Positions 31,402-39,610 of a DNA stretch of 42,889 bases are shown here, in pieces. The notes beneath the pieces are model-generated. The model searched no databases and had not been told where the DNA came from. It saw only the letters and a program-made list of their open reading frames with translations. Position 1 is the first letter of the stretch; each line of letters starts with the position of its first letter. The position numbers and the translations under genes are program-made. Source of the stretch: UMGS1279 sp045577695 (GTDB taxonomy: Bacteria; Bacillota; Clostridia; Oscillospirales; Acutalibacteraceae); contig JAZNIW010000047.1 in assembly GCA_045577695.1 (NCBI GenBank), positions 1 through 42,889 on the forward strand, in the 5' to 3' direction.

Positions 31402-31975
31402 ACATAAATTTCTTGCGCAATTACGCAAAGGCTTATCCGGACTGCCGCAAGATGATATTGAGGAAGGCTTGACGTTTTACAGCGAAATTATGGATGATCA
31501 AATGGAAGAAGGTCTTTCGGAGGAAGAAGCGGTTGCGGCAGTAGGCTCTGTTGATGAGATCGTGGCGCAGATAATAGCAGATACACCTCTTACGAAAATC
31601 GCAAAGGAAAGAATCCAATCCAAAAGGCGGCGAAACGTAGGCGAAATCGTGCTTTTAGTCCTAGGCTCTCCAATATGGATTTCGTTAGGAATTGCCGCAA
31701 TTGCCGTAATTCTATCGCTTTACATATCCTCGTGGGCTGTCTTTGTTGCGTTCGCCGCTTGTTTTATTGGCGGTATACCGGCATGTGTCTTTTTTGCCGT
31801 AGGCGGCAACAATGCTTTGAGTCTTGCTACGCTTGCCGCAAGTATCGTTTGTGCGGGGGTTTCTATCTTTATGTTCTATGGATGTAAAGCAGCAACAAAT
31901 GGCATCATAATACTCACAAAGAAAACGGCAAAATGGATTAAGAGCTGCTTTATCAAAAAGGAGGTAGTGGGATGA
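31394..31975 (+). CDS. DUF1700 (HAAS) membrane protein
   Basis: A 193-residue protein. The N-terminal helical HAAS/DUF1700 domain (LAQLRKGLSGLPQDDIEEGL, then EEEAVAAVGSVDEIVAQI) spans residues 1-60. Three or four membrane helices follow (IVLLVLGSPIWISLGIAAIA, FAACFIGGIPACVFFAV) with a basic tail. HAAS domains are thought to pass signals between PadR-type regulators and membrane or envelope sensors. It overlaps both neighbours by a few bases, showing tight co-expression. Confidence 0.9.
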   Translation: MSKHKFLAQLRKGLSGLPQDDIEEGLTFYSEIMDDQMEEGLSEEEAVAAVGSVDEIVAQIIADTPLTKIAKERIQSKRRRNVGEIVLLVLGSPIWISLGIAAIAVILSLYISSWAVFVAFAACFIGGIPACVFFAVGGNNALSLATLAASIVCAGVSIFMFYGCKAATNGIIILTKKTAKWIKSCFIKKEVVG

Positions 31976-32946
31976 AAATGAGAACAAAAGTGTGGCTTAT
32001 TACAGCAGCCTCTCTTGTGTTGATTGGGGGCATCCTCTTTGCGGGTATAATGTCAACGCTTCGATGGGATTTTATGAAACTTTCAACGGCCAAATACATT
32101 ACAAATACTTATGAAATCAGCGAAGCTTTTGACGGCGTATCTATGAATACAGATACCGCAGATATTTTATTTACGGTATCCAATGATAACAAATGCAAAG
32201 TGGAGTGTTATGAGGAGGAAAATGCAAAGCATTTCGTCACTGTTAAAGAAGGAAAACTTGCTGTGACGTTGGTTGAAAAAAGATCTATATATGACTATAT
32301 CCGATCTATTGGCCTAAATTTTGGCTCACCCAAAATAACGGTTTATCTTCCAAAAGCAAAATACACCTCACTTCTCATCCGTGAGAATGCCGGAGATATT
32401 GAAATGCCGAAAGATTTCGCATTCAAGAATGTGGATATCTCTTTAACTACAGGGAATGTGAATTTTTTCGCATCCGCTTTCGATTCGATGAAAATAAAGA
32501 CAAGTACCGGTGATATTCGAGTTGAAAACGCATCCGCAGGCGCGCTTGACCTTTCCGTTTCAACGGGCGAGATTTTCGTTTCTGATGTTGTGTGTGAAAA
32601 TAATGTTAATATCAACCTTTCCACCGGAAAGACGAATCTGACCGATATTCAGTGCAAAAACGTTATATCAAGTGGAAACACGGGAGATATATCCTTAAAA
32701 AATGTGATTGCCACAGAAAAATTCTCGATTGAAAGAAGCACGGGAGATGTGAGGTTCGACGGTTCGGATGCCGCCGAGATTTTCGTAAAAACAGATACGG
32801 GTGATGTGAAAGGTAGGTTACTTACCGAAAAAGTATTTATAACCGAAACTTCTACCGGTAGAATTGCTGTGCCCAAAACAACAGCAGGCGGCAAGTGTGA
32901 TATCACAACCTCAACCGGTAATGTAAAAATCGATGTGAGCCCTTGA
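31972..32946 (+). CDS. DUF4097 beta-repeat protein, membrane-anchored
   Basis: A 324-residue protein with one N-terminal membrane helix (VWLITAASLVLIGGILFAGI) and an extracellular region of short beta repeats. TTGN, STGD, STGE, NTGD and DTGD motifs recur about every 18-20 residues, as in DUF4097 right-handed beta-helices. It completes the PadR/HAAS/DUF4097 trio found in many Firmicutes and probably acts at the cell surface as a sensor or adhesin; neither is proven. A 4-base ATGA overlap joins it to the HAAS gene. Confidence 0.9.
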   Translation: MKMRTKVWLITAASLVLIGGILFAGIMSTLRWDFMKLSTAKYITNTYEISEAFDGVSMNTDTADILFTVSNDNKCKVECYEEENAKHFVTVKEGKLAVTLVEKRSIYDYIRSIGLNFGSPKITVYLPKAKYTSLLIRENAGDIEMPKDFAFKNVDISLTTGNVNFFASAFDSMKIKTSTGDIRVENASAGALDLSVSTGEIFVSDVVCENNVNINLSTGKTNLTDIQCKNVISSGNTGDISLKNVIATEKFSIERSTGDVRFDGSDAAEIFVKTDTGDVKGRLLTEKVFITETSTGRIAVPKTTAGGKCDITTSTGNVKIDVSP

Positions 32947-33390
32947 AATTCTCCTTGCAGGAAAAGAAACCATTATAAGATATTAATAGTAATAGATAAA
33001 CAACTATGAAGCGAGAGGCGCTAAAAAGACAAAAAATGAAACGTTTTATGAGAATGAACAGCAGTTCACGAAGGTATAAAATCTCTCATAAAACTTGTGC
33101 TTCAAAAAAGTCTTTTGTGTGCAAAACGACAAAATCGAATTTTTTTGTCGTTTGGGGTTGAAAAAAAGAAGGATGTAATGTATACTACAAAGGTAAGTAT
33201 GAGGGTTCTCTATTTTACCAATAAGTTCTTCTATGCATTCCCATTACCCCACTTTGGCGGAATAACCCCATATTTTGGTAAAAAGCAATTTCCATACTGC
33301 CAAAAGACAATGTACGAGCTCTGCGCCGTTTTCATTTATCTTTTGCCGCAGTCAATCCCACTCTCCTCAAAATGGAAAGGAATCGTCACT
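32947..33390. other. Intergenic region upstream of the TetR gene
   Basis: It holds no convincing gene. An inverted repeat, TTTTATGAGA (33044-33053) with TCTCATAAAA (33084-33093), is followed by AAACGACAAAA (33124-33134) with TTTTGTCGTTT (33143-33153) just before the tetR promoter; the second could be a TetR operator. The tetR frame is open upstream from 33097, but that part has no family similarity and no ribosome site. Confidence 0.5.
33158..33186 (+). promoter_or_regulatory. Promoter of the TetR gene
   Basis: TTGAAA (33158-33163) and TATACT (33181-33186) are 17 bases apart, directly after a perfect 11-base palindrome. The leader to the ATG would be about 200 bases. Confidence 0.5.
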
Positions 33391-33990
33391 ATGGAAAAAG
33401 AACAACTCCGCAACGACCTTATTCAAAGTGCCATTCATGTGGTTGCCCAATATGGGCTTGACAAAACAACCACTAAGCGTTTGGCAGGTGAACTTGGCAT
33501 TAACGAAGTGTATATCTACCGAGCTTTCAAAGATAAAGATGCTTTGCTTACCGAAGCCTTCATTGCAGTCGACAATGAATTCAGCAACTTTTTGTTATCG
33601 GCTTTACCCGTGATGGAACAAACAGAAATCCCCATTTCCTACCGTTGTTTTCTGCTGTTTTCAAAGGTGTGGCAATTTATTTTATCCGATAAAGAGAAAT
33701 GCCTGTTCTTCATTCTTTTTTATTATTCTCGCTACTTTAACCGGCTGGACATCCGCAAACGAAACGAGCGCTATCGCAAAGTCATTGCCGCAATGGCCCC
33801 TGCTTTTACCGAGGGAACTGATGTCTGGGGAGTTTTGAATCATATTTTTGACACCTTGTTCAGTTCGGCATTGAAAGTCATTCGCGGGGAAATCACCGAG
33901 AGTGAAACCACCCCAAACGAAATCTTTCAGCGCATTTATCTTTCCGTTAGTTCCCATTTAACTTGGACGCAAAAACAAACAAATCGCTAA
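33391..33990 (+). CDS. TetR family regulator
   Basis: A 199-residue repressor-type protein. Residues 4-50 form the TetR helix-turn-helix (NDLIQSAIHVVAQYGLDKTT, then LAGELGINEVYIYRAFKDKD). The C-terminal ligand and dimer domain is helical and aromatic-rich (CFLLFSKVWQFIL, then FFILFYYSRYFNRLD). I chose the ATG at 33391, where homology begins and AAAGGA precedes. The ligand and target are unknown; it may control itself through the palindrome at 33124-33153. It has its own terminator at 34025. Confidence 0.9.
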   Translation: MEKEQLRNDLIQSAIHVVAQYGLDKTTTKRLAGELGINEVYIYRAFKDKDALLTEAFIAVDNEFSNFLLSALPVMEQTEIPISYRCFLLFSKVWQFILSDKEKCLFFILFYYSRYFNRLDIRKRNERYRKVIAAMAPAFTEGTDVWGVLNHIFDTLFSSALKVIRGEITESETTPNEIFQRIYLSVSSHLTWTQKQTNR

Positions 33991-34024
33991 ATTATTAATC
34001 TTGCGTTCCATCGCCCCTTATTAC

Positions 34025-34060
34025 CGATAACGAATAACCTCGTAGTTATCGTTTTGTTTT
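34025..34060 (+). terminator. Terminator after tetR
   Basis: CGATAAC (34025-34031) pairs with GTTATCG (34045-34051), followed by TTTTGTTTT. Confidence 0.7.
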
Positions 34061-34065
34061 GTACC

Positions 34066-34140
34066 GTTCCTCCCGCTTTTGTCTTGACGGGAGGAACAAC
34101 CAAAGGGCACAAAGGAAAAAGCCTTTGTGCCCTTTGGTTG
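34066..34140. repeat. Tandem perfect hairpins
   Basis: GTTCCTCCCG with its complement (34066-34075, 34088-34097) is followed without a gap by a perfect 19-base stem (34097-34115 with 34122-34140, arm CAACCAAAGGGCACAAAGG, 6-base loop). No T-tract follows, so this is not an ordinary terminator. It may be a processed RNA structure or a palindromic repeat. Confidence 0.7.
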
Positions 34141-34241
34141 TAGACCTTTGCACAGCACACAGCGTTTTCCTCTGCTCCCCTTACATTCGTCTGTGAAAGT
34201 TGCATAACTAAAACCTTTACAGATTGGATGAAAAAACTCCT

Positions 34242-34454
34242 ATGAATCAATTCGAAAAAATTCTCTTTGTATTGCTCGTTGCCCTTTTTTTGATCCCCTT
34301 TTTGATCGCTCTTACATTGAATATTTACGATTTTCAACGAGAACTGAGATTCATTAATATGGAAATTCATCGTTCTTGCGGCTTTGAACAAAAACAATGG
34401 AAGAAAAGGCGTCGCCGCCTTTTCTTATCCCTACTCCCCTTTGTAAAATACTAA
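34242..34454 (+). CDS. Small membrane protein
   Basis: A 70-residue protein with one long membrane helix (LFVLLVALFLIPFLIALTL), then a charged segment (FQRELRFINMEIHR) and a basic end (KKRRRRLFLSLLPFVKY). I chose the ATG at 34242; the ribosome site is weak. A perfect hairpin AAAAGGCG-TCGC-CGCCTTTT (34404-34423) lies inside the last codons and could terminate or stabilise the mRNA. The pattern resembles small conserved membrane proteins of Clostridia, but I cannot name a family. Confidence 0.55.
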   Translation: MNQFEKILFVLLVALFLIPFLIALTLNIYDFQRELRFINMEIHRSCGFEQKQWKKRRRRLFLSLLPFVKY

Positions 34455-34540
34455 TATACCGCACAAAAAAGTACCGAAAACGATTGAACAAGTCCGACAA
34501 AAACAGACAATAAAAAATGTCCTTATGGTAGAATAAAAGA

Positions 34541-34587
34541 AAATACAACTGCGGGCCCGTTACAAGGAGGGTGCCGCAGTTGTATTT
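34541..34587. repeat. Perfect inverted repeat with ribosome-site-like loop
   Basis: AAATACAACTGCGG (34541-34554) pairs with CCGCAGTTGTATTT (34574-34587) across a 19-base loop containing AAGGAGG. On the minus strand TTTTCTTTT follows, so it could terminate leftward transcripts. It may also be a dispersed intergenic repeat. Confidence 0.6.
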
Positions 34588-34768
34588 ATCTGTGGCGTGT
34601 GATATTGCTTCGCAATGATATACGGATAAGCCAAGTTTTAAGGCCAATATACTATCACAAAAGACGCAGTTTTTTCTATCCCTTTGCCTTGCAGCTTAAT
34701 CTGCCAAGAAAGATAATTTGTATTTTCGGCAAGTAAAGTTATAGGCATCTTAAAATATGCAGCCAACT

Positions 34769-34805
34769 ATGACACTTTTGCCCTTACGCAGAGTGTCATT
34801 TTTAC
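34769..34805 (+). terminator. Plus-strand terminator
   Basis: ATGACACT (34769-34776) pairs with AGTGTCAT (34792-34799), with a further TGC/GCA inside, followed by TTTTAC. It would stop transcripts from the 34242 gene or from an RNA in the preceding gap. Confidence 0.65.
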
Positions 34806-34845
34806 ATAAAAATAGAGAGAAAACTTCTTTACGAAGGTTTCTCTC
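34806..34845 (-). terminator. Terminator of the mreB-DUF6472-phosphatase operon
   Basis: On the minus strand, GAGAGAAACCTTC pairs with GAAGTTTTCTCTC (34815-34827 with 34833-34845), followed by TATTTTTAT. It abuts the plus-strand terminator. Confidence 0.75.
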
Positions 34846-34907
34846 AAGGGATGTTTTCCAGTGTCTACAAATAATGGAGCTGCTAAACCGGATACCCCAA
34901 AGGCATT

Positions 34908-35357
34908 TTATGTATTTTCGGAAATGGTATGCAATAGGGCGATACACCCTTTTTGAATCTGGTTAAAAACGGCATCAAAACGGCCACTGTACCACGGGTC
35001 CTCAATATCGCCGGGGGTATCGGTAAAATCCATCAAACGGTGCACTTTACCTTCTAAATCATCCCCAATAATGCGAAACAAACGGGGAAGATTGTATTCT
35101 TCCATCACCACCAGATAATCAAAGGCGTCGTAATCCTCTTTCGTAACCCGCCGCGCTCGATGACCGGCATAGGGAATGCCGTGGCGCTTTAAGGCAGAGG
35201 CCGCCAAAGGGTAAATGGGATTACCGATTTCTTCGGCTGAAACGGCTTTGGATTCAACCAAAATATCGGTTCGATTCCCGAGGAGGGATTTGAAAATAAA
35301 CTCTGCCATCGGCGATCGACAAATATTCCCGTGGCATAAAAATAAAATTCGTTTCAT
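34908..35357 (-). CDS. Low-molecular-weight protein-tyrosine phosphatase
   Basis: A 149-residue cytoplasmic phosphatase. The catalytic P-loop CHGNICRS starts at residue 8 (nucleophile Cys8, Arg14). The general acid Asp is in the late DPWYSG. In Firmicutes such enzymes act on protein tyrosine or arginine phosphate; the residue that sets this choice cannot be judged safely here. It is the last gene after mreB and DUF6472 on the minus strand. No tyrosine kinase gene is near. Confidence 0.93.
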   Translation of the reverse strand: MKRILFLCHGNICRSPMAEFIFKSLLGNRTDILVESKAVSAEEIGNPIYPLAASALKRHGIPYAGHRARRVTKEDYDAFDYLVVMEEYNLPRLFRIIGDDLEGKVHRLMDFTDTPGDIEDPWYSGRFDAVFNQIQKGCIALLHTISENT

Positions 35358-35371
35358 AACGCTCTCACCAC

Positions 35372-35569
35372 CTAGTTCTGTTTTTGTACCATTTTATACT
35401 CATCGTAGAATTTAAAATACGGACAGTTGAAACTTGAGGAGCGCATATAGGAGATGAGCTCATCTTCATCTAAATTTATATCACAGACATAGCAACCATA
35501 TTCCTCGTCGTAGATATAATAGGCGCACATTTCACAGTTGGTAAGATTGGGTTTTGTTTTTTTCTCCAT
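35372..35569 (-). CDS. DUF6472 protein
   Basis: A 65-residue acidic protein with four cysteines: CEMCAYYIYDEEYGCYVC, then LDEDEL, then NCPYFKFYDEYKMV. This matches DUF6472, a small family of Clostridia with a likely zinc-binding fold. No function is known. It lies 4 bases after mreB and 14 bases before the phosphatase, so the three form one operon. Confidence 0.85.
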   Translation of the reverse strand: MEKKTKPNLTNCEMCAYYIYDEEYGCYVCDINLDEDELISYMRSSSFNCPYFKFYDEYKMVQKQN

Positions 35570-35573
35570 ACCG

Positions 35574-36599
35574 TTATCCTTCGATTTTTAGTTCTTGCAG
35601 AGCGCGGTACTGATAGTCGGCATTGTGGCAAAGTTGCGGCATATCCAACGCAGCTACCGCCCCACGCACCGCCGTATGAAGTGGATCGGGAGCCATATGC
35701 ACCTTGGTGCCAAGGCAATTTTCCAGCAAGGTATCAAACCCGCTGAGCAAAGCACCACCCCCGGTTAAATGAATCCCCTCTTCCATTATATCGGCAACCA
35801 AATCGGGAGGCGTTTTTTCCATCACGCGACGAATGCCGCTAATGATGGTATAACATTTATCGAAAATTGCATCGTACACTTCACCGGATGTGATTTCAAA
35901 ACGAGTAGGCAAGCCGGTTTGCAAATGCCGACCTTTGGCCGTTACGGCAACCTCTAAGGTGTGTTCAATAGCGGTACCGACCCGCATTTTAATCTGCTCG
36001 GCCGTGGCAAGACCAATAAGGATATTATATTTGCGGCGCACATATTTCATAATGTTGTCATCAAAATCGCGCGAGGCAATCGGAATGGAATCACAAACGG
36101 CGATGCCGTCCATCGAAAGAGTAGCAACGTCAGTAGTGCCGGCCCCCATATCAATAACCATACGCCCTTTCGGCTGGGATAAATCCAACCCTAAACCGGC
36201 CGCGACAGCCAAAGGTGCTTCGATGGTTTGGGCGTTACGCCCGCCCGATGCTTCGACGACATCGGCCACTGAGTGGTGTTGCATTGCCGTTACGCCGCTG
36301 GGCATCACCACCATAACCTTTGGTTTGATAATACGGTTACCGAAAGCTGAGGTCATATATTCTTTGAGCATACTTTCAGCGACATCATAGTCGGCAATTA
36401 CGCTGCGCTGAATTGGAAAAACGCAGGTTAAGCTATCCGGTGTACGCCCAATGGTAGAAAAAGCTTTTTCTCCGTAATAAATCGGCTCCCACGTGTCGGT
36501 ATCTACCGTGACAACACTGGGGAGTTCCAATACAATTTTATCGCCCGAGGCCAGAACTGTTTTGCTGGTTCCAATATCAATTGCAATGTTGGTTGCCAT
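35574..36599 (-). CDS. mreB: MreB/Mbl-like actin homologue
   Basis: A 341-residue actin-fold protein that should form membrane filaments guiding cell wall synthesis. Visible are phosphate 1 AIDIGTSKTVLAS near the N-terminus, VIADYDVAESMLKEYM, phosphate 2 VIDMGAGTTDVATLS and the adenosine motif LTGGGALLSGFD. I chose the ATG at 36599 because GTAGG lies 6 bases before it; the ATG at 36605 abuts that site. MreC and MreD are not adjacent, so an Mbl- or MreBH-type paralogue is possible. Confidence 0.92.
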   Translation of the reverse strand: MATNIAIDIGTSKTVLASGDKIVLELPSVVTVDTDTWEPIYYGEKAFSTIGRTPDSLTCVFPIQRSVIADYDVAESMLKEYMTSAFGNRIIKPKVMVVMPSGVTAMQHHSVADVVEASGGRNAQTIEAPLAVAAGLGLDLSQPKGRMVIDMGAGTTDVATLSMDGIAVCDSIPIASRDFDDNIMKYVRRKYNILIGLATAEQIKMRVGTAIEHTLEVAVTAKGRHLQTGLPTRFEITSGEVYDAIFDKCYTIISGIRRVMEKTPPDLVADIMEEGIHLTGGGALLSGFDTLLENCLGTKVHMAPDPLHTAVRGAVAALDMPQLCHNADYQYRALQELKIEG

Positions 36600-36631
36600 A
36601 TGCATCCTACTCTCTTTTTGACTTCTTTTTT

Positions 36632-36660
36632 ATTGTACTACAATGGGAGCAATATTTCAA
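36632..36660 (-). promoter_or_regulatory. Promoter of the mreB operon
   Basis: On the minus strand, TTGAAA (36655-36660) and TACAAT (36632-36637) are 17 bases apart. The -35 overlaps the comF stop codon. Confidence 0.55.
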
Positions 36661-37373
36661 TCTTGTTCTTTCTTTTTTGTTGAATGGAGAAAAGTAATCA
36701 ACGCAGATACCGCATAAACCTCTTTGGCGCCAGCCAGTTTGAGCAGTCGTGCGCAAGCGCTTAGCGTAGCGCCGGTGGTCACGATATCATCCACCAATAA
36801 AACCGTTTTATCCTTCAACTGCACCCGACGGCAAAGTCGATATTTTTCTCGCACATTATCAAAGCGTTGTTCCACCCCATTGGCCTCGTGTTGCTTAGCG
36901 CTTTTTCGTGGTTGGCACAGGGTAGACCGAAAGGGAATGGAGAGTGCTTTTCCCAAGGAACGTGCCAATCGAGCGGTGTGGTCATATCCGCGCTCCAAAC
37001 GCGTAGAATAATGTGTGGGAACGGCTGTAATATAATCAATTTCGGCCACATCGTAAAACCGATTCACCACTGCTGCCATTTCGTTTGCAAAATAATTGGC
37101 TGATACGGCAAGACCGCCAAATTTATAGCGGTAAAAGGCTTGCTTTACCGACCCCTCATTTTCAAAAGGGGCGTGCAATTCATCGAAGTAATAAAAATAC
37201 CATTTACATCGACAATTGTTTTTTGGCAGTCCGCACTTACGACAGGTTTGTTCCTCAATGGCAAGAAAGGGTGAACATTCTTTACAAAAATTTCCTTCCG
37301 GCAGAATGCGGTCGCACGAAAGACACCGATTTGGGTAGAGCGAATTAAGTATTTGTTCCGTTAGACGAATCAA
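36657..37373 (-). CDS. comFC: ComF family phosphoribosyltransferase-like protein
   Basis: A 238-residue protein with an N-terminal zinc ribbon (CLSCDRILPEGNFCKEC, then CRKCG) and a PRTase domain whose PRPP loop is VLLVDDIVTTGATLSAC. ComFC proteins help single-stranded DNA handling in natural transformation and replication-fork repair. The start overlaps the recD2 end by 29 bases, so expression is coupled. A late competence operon with comFA is not present. Confidence 0.92.
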   Translation of the reverse strand: MIRLTEQILNSLYPNRCLSCDRILPEGNFCKECSPFLAIEEQTCRKCGLPKNNCRCKWYFYYFDELHAPFENEGSVKQAFYRYKFGGLAVSANYFANEMAAVVNRFYDVAEIDYITAVPTHYSTRLERGYDHTARLARSLGKALSIPFRSTLCQPRKSAKQHEANGVEQRFDNVREKYRLCRRVQLKDKTVLLVDDIVTTGATLSACARLLKLAGAKEVYAVSALITFLHSTKKKEQD

Positions 37374-39591
37374 TGAAAATATCCTCCAACCTTTTTTTAA
37401 GCGCAGTATACCTCAAATTTTTGCGGTTATTTTCAACCATAGCCCCAAATAATCGACGATTTCCAACGATCACCAAAAGCTGCTTCGCACGGGTGACGGC
37501 GGTGTATAACAGATTGCGGTAAAGTAATTTTTTTGGGGTATCAAAAAGGGGAAGAATCACACACTCAAATTCACTTCCTTGACTTTTGTGTATCGTCATA
37601 GCATAAGCCAATTCTAATTCCCCGATGTTTTCGCTAAAATAGGTCGCCACCTTATCCTCAAAGCGAACCGTTAAAATACCGTTTTTTCGGTCGATGGTTT
37701 CCAGCACCCCAATGTCGCCGTTATATATGCCGGCGCCACTTTCGCCCCCATCACTTGTCCAAAGGATATCGTAGTTGTTTTTTATCTGCATCACCTTGTC
37801 GCCGACCCGCAATTCAAACCCTTTAAAGACAATTTTTTGCGCTTCTTTTTTCGTGGGATTCAGGCGTTCTTGCAGACGATTGTTCAAATTCATACTACCC
37901 AAATCAAACAATTTGGAAGGGCAGAGTACCTGGATATCGGTTTGAGGGTCAAATCCGTAGGCCTTGGGCAGTCGGTTGGCACAAAGGTCAACTACCTTTT
38001 CTACTGCCGAAGCCGGATCGGAATCGTTCAAAAAAAAGAAATCCCCCGTTTTATCCGAAAGGTCAGGCAATTCGCCCGCCATAATACGGTGGGCATTGGC
38101 TACGATTTGACTTTCCATTGCCTGCCGAAAAACCTTGGTAAGGGCCACCGAAGGCACCACGCCACAGGCCAAAATATCGGCCAAAACATTACCGGCACCA
38201 ACGCTGGGCAACTGATCGGCATCCCCGACCAAAATCAAGCGGCAACCCAGCCGTACGGCCCGCAGCAAACTTTCAAAAAGAAGAATGTCCACCATCGACA
38301 TTTCATCCACCACCAGCACATCGCAGGAGAGGGGGTTTTTTTCGTTTCTGGCAAAACTTTGTCGGTCCTCATCATTCCACTCCACCTCCAACAAGCGATG
38401 GATGGTTTTGGCCTCACATCCGGTGAGTTCACTCATTCGCTTTGCCGCACGGCCGGTGGGTGCGGCCAACGCAATTTCCAAATCTTTGGATTTTAAAATT
38501 TGAATCATTGCATTGAGGGTGGTAGTTTTTCCGGTGCCGGGGCCGCCGGTCAAAACCATAACACTATTGTGCAATGCCATACGAATGGCTTCACGCTGCT
38601 TAGGCTCATACTGCATATGGGTTTGCAGTTCGATTTGGTCAATTTCCAAATTGGCCATTTGTTCCAAGGGAGGTGCATACCGCAATAACACCGACAAGCG
38701 GGCGGCAACAAAATCCTCTGCCGCGTGATAGGGAGGCAAGGCAATAAAATCCTCCCCCCTTTGTACCATCAAACGCAGCTGCAATACCTCTAACATTTTG
38801 TTGCAAACATCCTCTACCTCATCCACCGTGCAGGCTAACAGCCGCGCGGCCGTTTCGGTTAACTTAGAACGAGGAAGACAGGTGTGCCCATTGGAAAGAT
38901 TGTGTTTTAAGACATATTCCAATCCGGCCGCAATGCGACAATCGCTATCCTTTGGGATTTGAAAAGAAATGGCGATTTCCTCTGCCTTTTCAAAGGTAAA
39001 ACCAATGGATTCACCACAAAGGACGTAAGGATTTTGTCGAATAATTTCGGTGGCTCTTGACCCCAATGCTTGAAAGACCCGAATGGCGCCCTCCGGGGAA
39101 ATGTGAAAGGGATCTAAGAAAAGCATAACTTCTCTCACACCGAACTGCTTTTGATATTCTTTGCCAATTTTTATGGCCTTATCCAACGAAATGCCGCGAA
39201 TTTCCGAAAGGCGGTCGGACTCGGTTTCCATCACATCCAAAGAGCGGTCACCAAACCGTTCCACAATACTGCGCGCCGTCGCGGGTCCAACCCCGCGAAT
39301 AACCCCCGAAGAGAGATACCGTAAAATCGAAACGCTATCGGAGGGGGTCTGTTTTTCAAAGTGGTCTACCCGAAATTGCGGCCCGTAGGTCGGATGTTGG
39401 TCATAACGACCAAACACCCGAACGGTGTCCCCCACAGCTAAAAAGGGCATACTGCCGACAATGGTATGTTCTCCTTCATCATTTTTTAAGGTAGCAACGG
39501 TATATCCGTTGCTTTGATTGGCATAAACAATATGTTCTACGCTACCGCACAATTCTTGTTGTGCCAGACGTTCGTTTTCCAAATACGGCAT
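37345..39591 (-). CDS. recD2: RecD2-type DNA helicase
   Basis: A 748-residue SF1B 5'-3' helicase not bound to RecBC. An N-terminal OB region (VEHIVYANQSNGYTVATL) and helix-hairpin-helix repeats (GVIRGVGPATARSIVERFGD) lead to the motor: Walker A LTGGPGTGKTTTLN, DVLVVDEMSMVD, LVGDADQLPSVGAGNVL and the late YAMTIHKSQGSEFECVI. RecD2 helps DNA repair and fork restart in Firmicutes. I chose the second of two adjacent ATGs (39591), 5 bases after GGGGG. It sits between a small membrane protein and comF. Confidence 0.95.
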   Translation of the reverse strand: MPYLENERLAQQELCGSVEHIVYANQSNGYTVATLKNDEGEHTIVGSMPFLAVGDTVRVFGRYDQHPTYGPQFRVDHFEKQTPSDSVSILRYLSSGVIRGVGPATARSIVERFGDRSLDVMETESDRLSEIRGISLDKAIKIGKEYQKQFGVREVMLFLDPFHISPEGAIRVFQALGSRATEIIRQNPYVLCGESIGFTFEKAEEIAISFQIPKDSDCRIAAGLEYVLKHNLSNGHTCLPRSKLTETAARLLACTVDEVEDVCNKMLEVLQLRLMVQRGEDFIALPPYHAAEDFVAARLSVLLRYAPPLEQMANLEIDQIELQTHMQYEPKQREAIRMALHNSVMVLTGGPGTGKTTTLNAMIQILKSKDLEIALAAPTGRAAKRMSELTGCEAKTIHRLLEVEWNDEDRQSFARNEKNPLSCDVLVVDEMSMVDILLFESLLRAVRLGCRLILVGDADQLPSVGAGNVLADILACGVVPSVALTKVFRQAMESQIVANAHRIMAGELPDLSDKTGDFFFLNDSDPASAVEKVVDLCANRLPKAYGFDPQTDIQVLCPSKLFDLGSMNLNNRLQERLNPTKKEAQKIVFKGFELRVGDKVMQIKNNYDILWTSDGGESGAGIYNGDIGVLETIDRKNGILTVRFEDKVATYFSENIGELELAYAMTIHKSQGSEFECVILPLFDTPKKLLYRNLLYTAVTRAKQLLVIVGNRRLFGAMVENNRKNLRYTALKKRLEDIFIDSSNGTNT

Positions 39592-39610
39592 CATATCCCC
39601 CTTTCTTTTA

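Larger units (their letters stand above)
34455..34907. other. Intergenic region with convergent terminators and hairpins
   Basis: About 450 bases without a convincing gene. Besides the three features listed separately, it has a small hairpin ATTGC-TTC-GCAAT near 34603-34615 and TGTGATA/TATCACA half-sites flanking 34598-34665. A minus-strand open frame across it (34354-34647) is mainly repeat sequence and I do not call it. Confidence 0.45.

Noticed and set aside
33097..33390. N-terminal extension of the TetR protein
   Set aside because: TetR homology starts at 33391 with a ribosome site; the extension covers the promoter and has no family similarity.
34354..34647. Minus-strand 97-codon frame
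   Set aside because: It runs through the inverted repeat at 34541-34587 and the hairpin of another gene; it looks like repeat-derived sequence.
37837..38496. Plus-strand open frame opposite recD2
   Set aside because: Antisense to conserved helicase motifs; no independent support.
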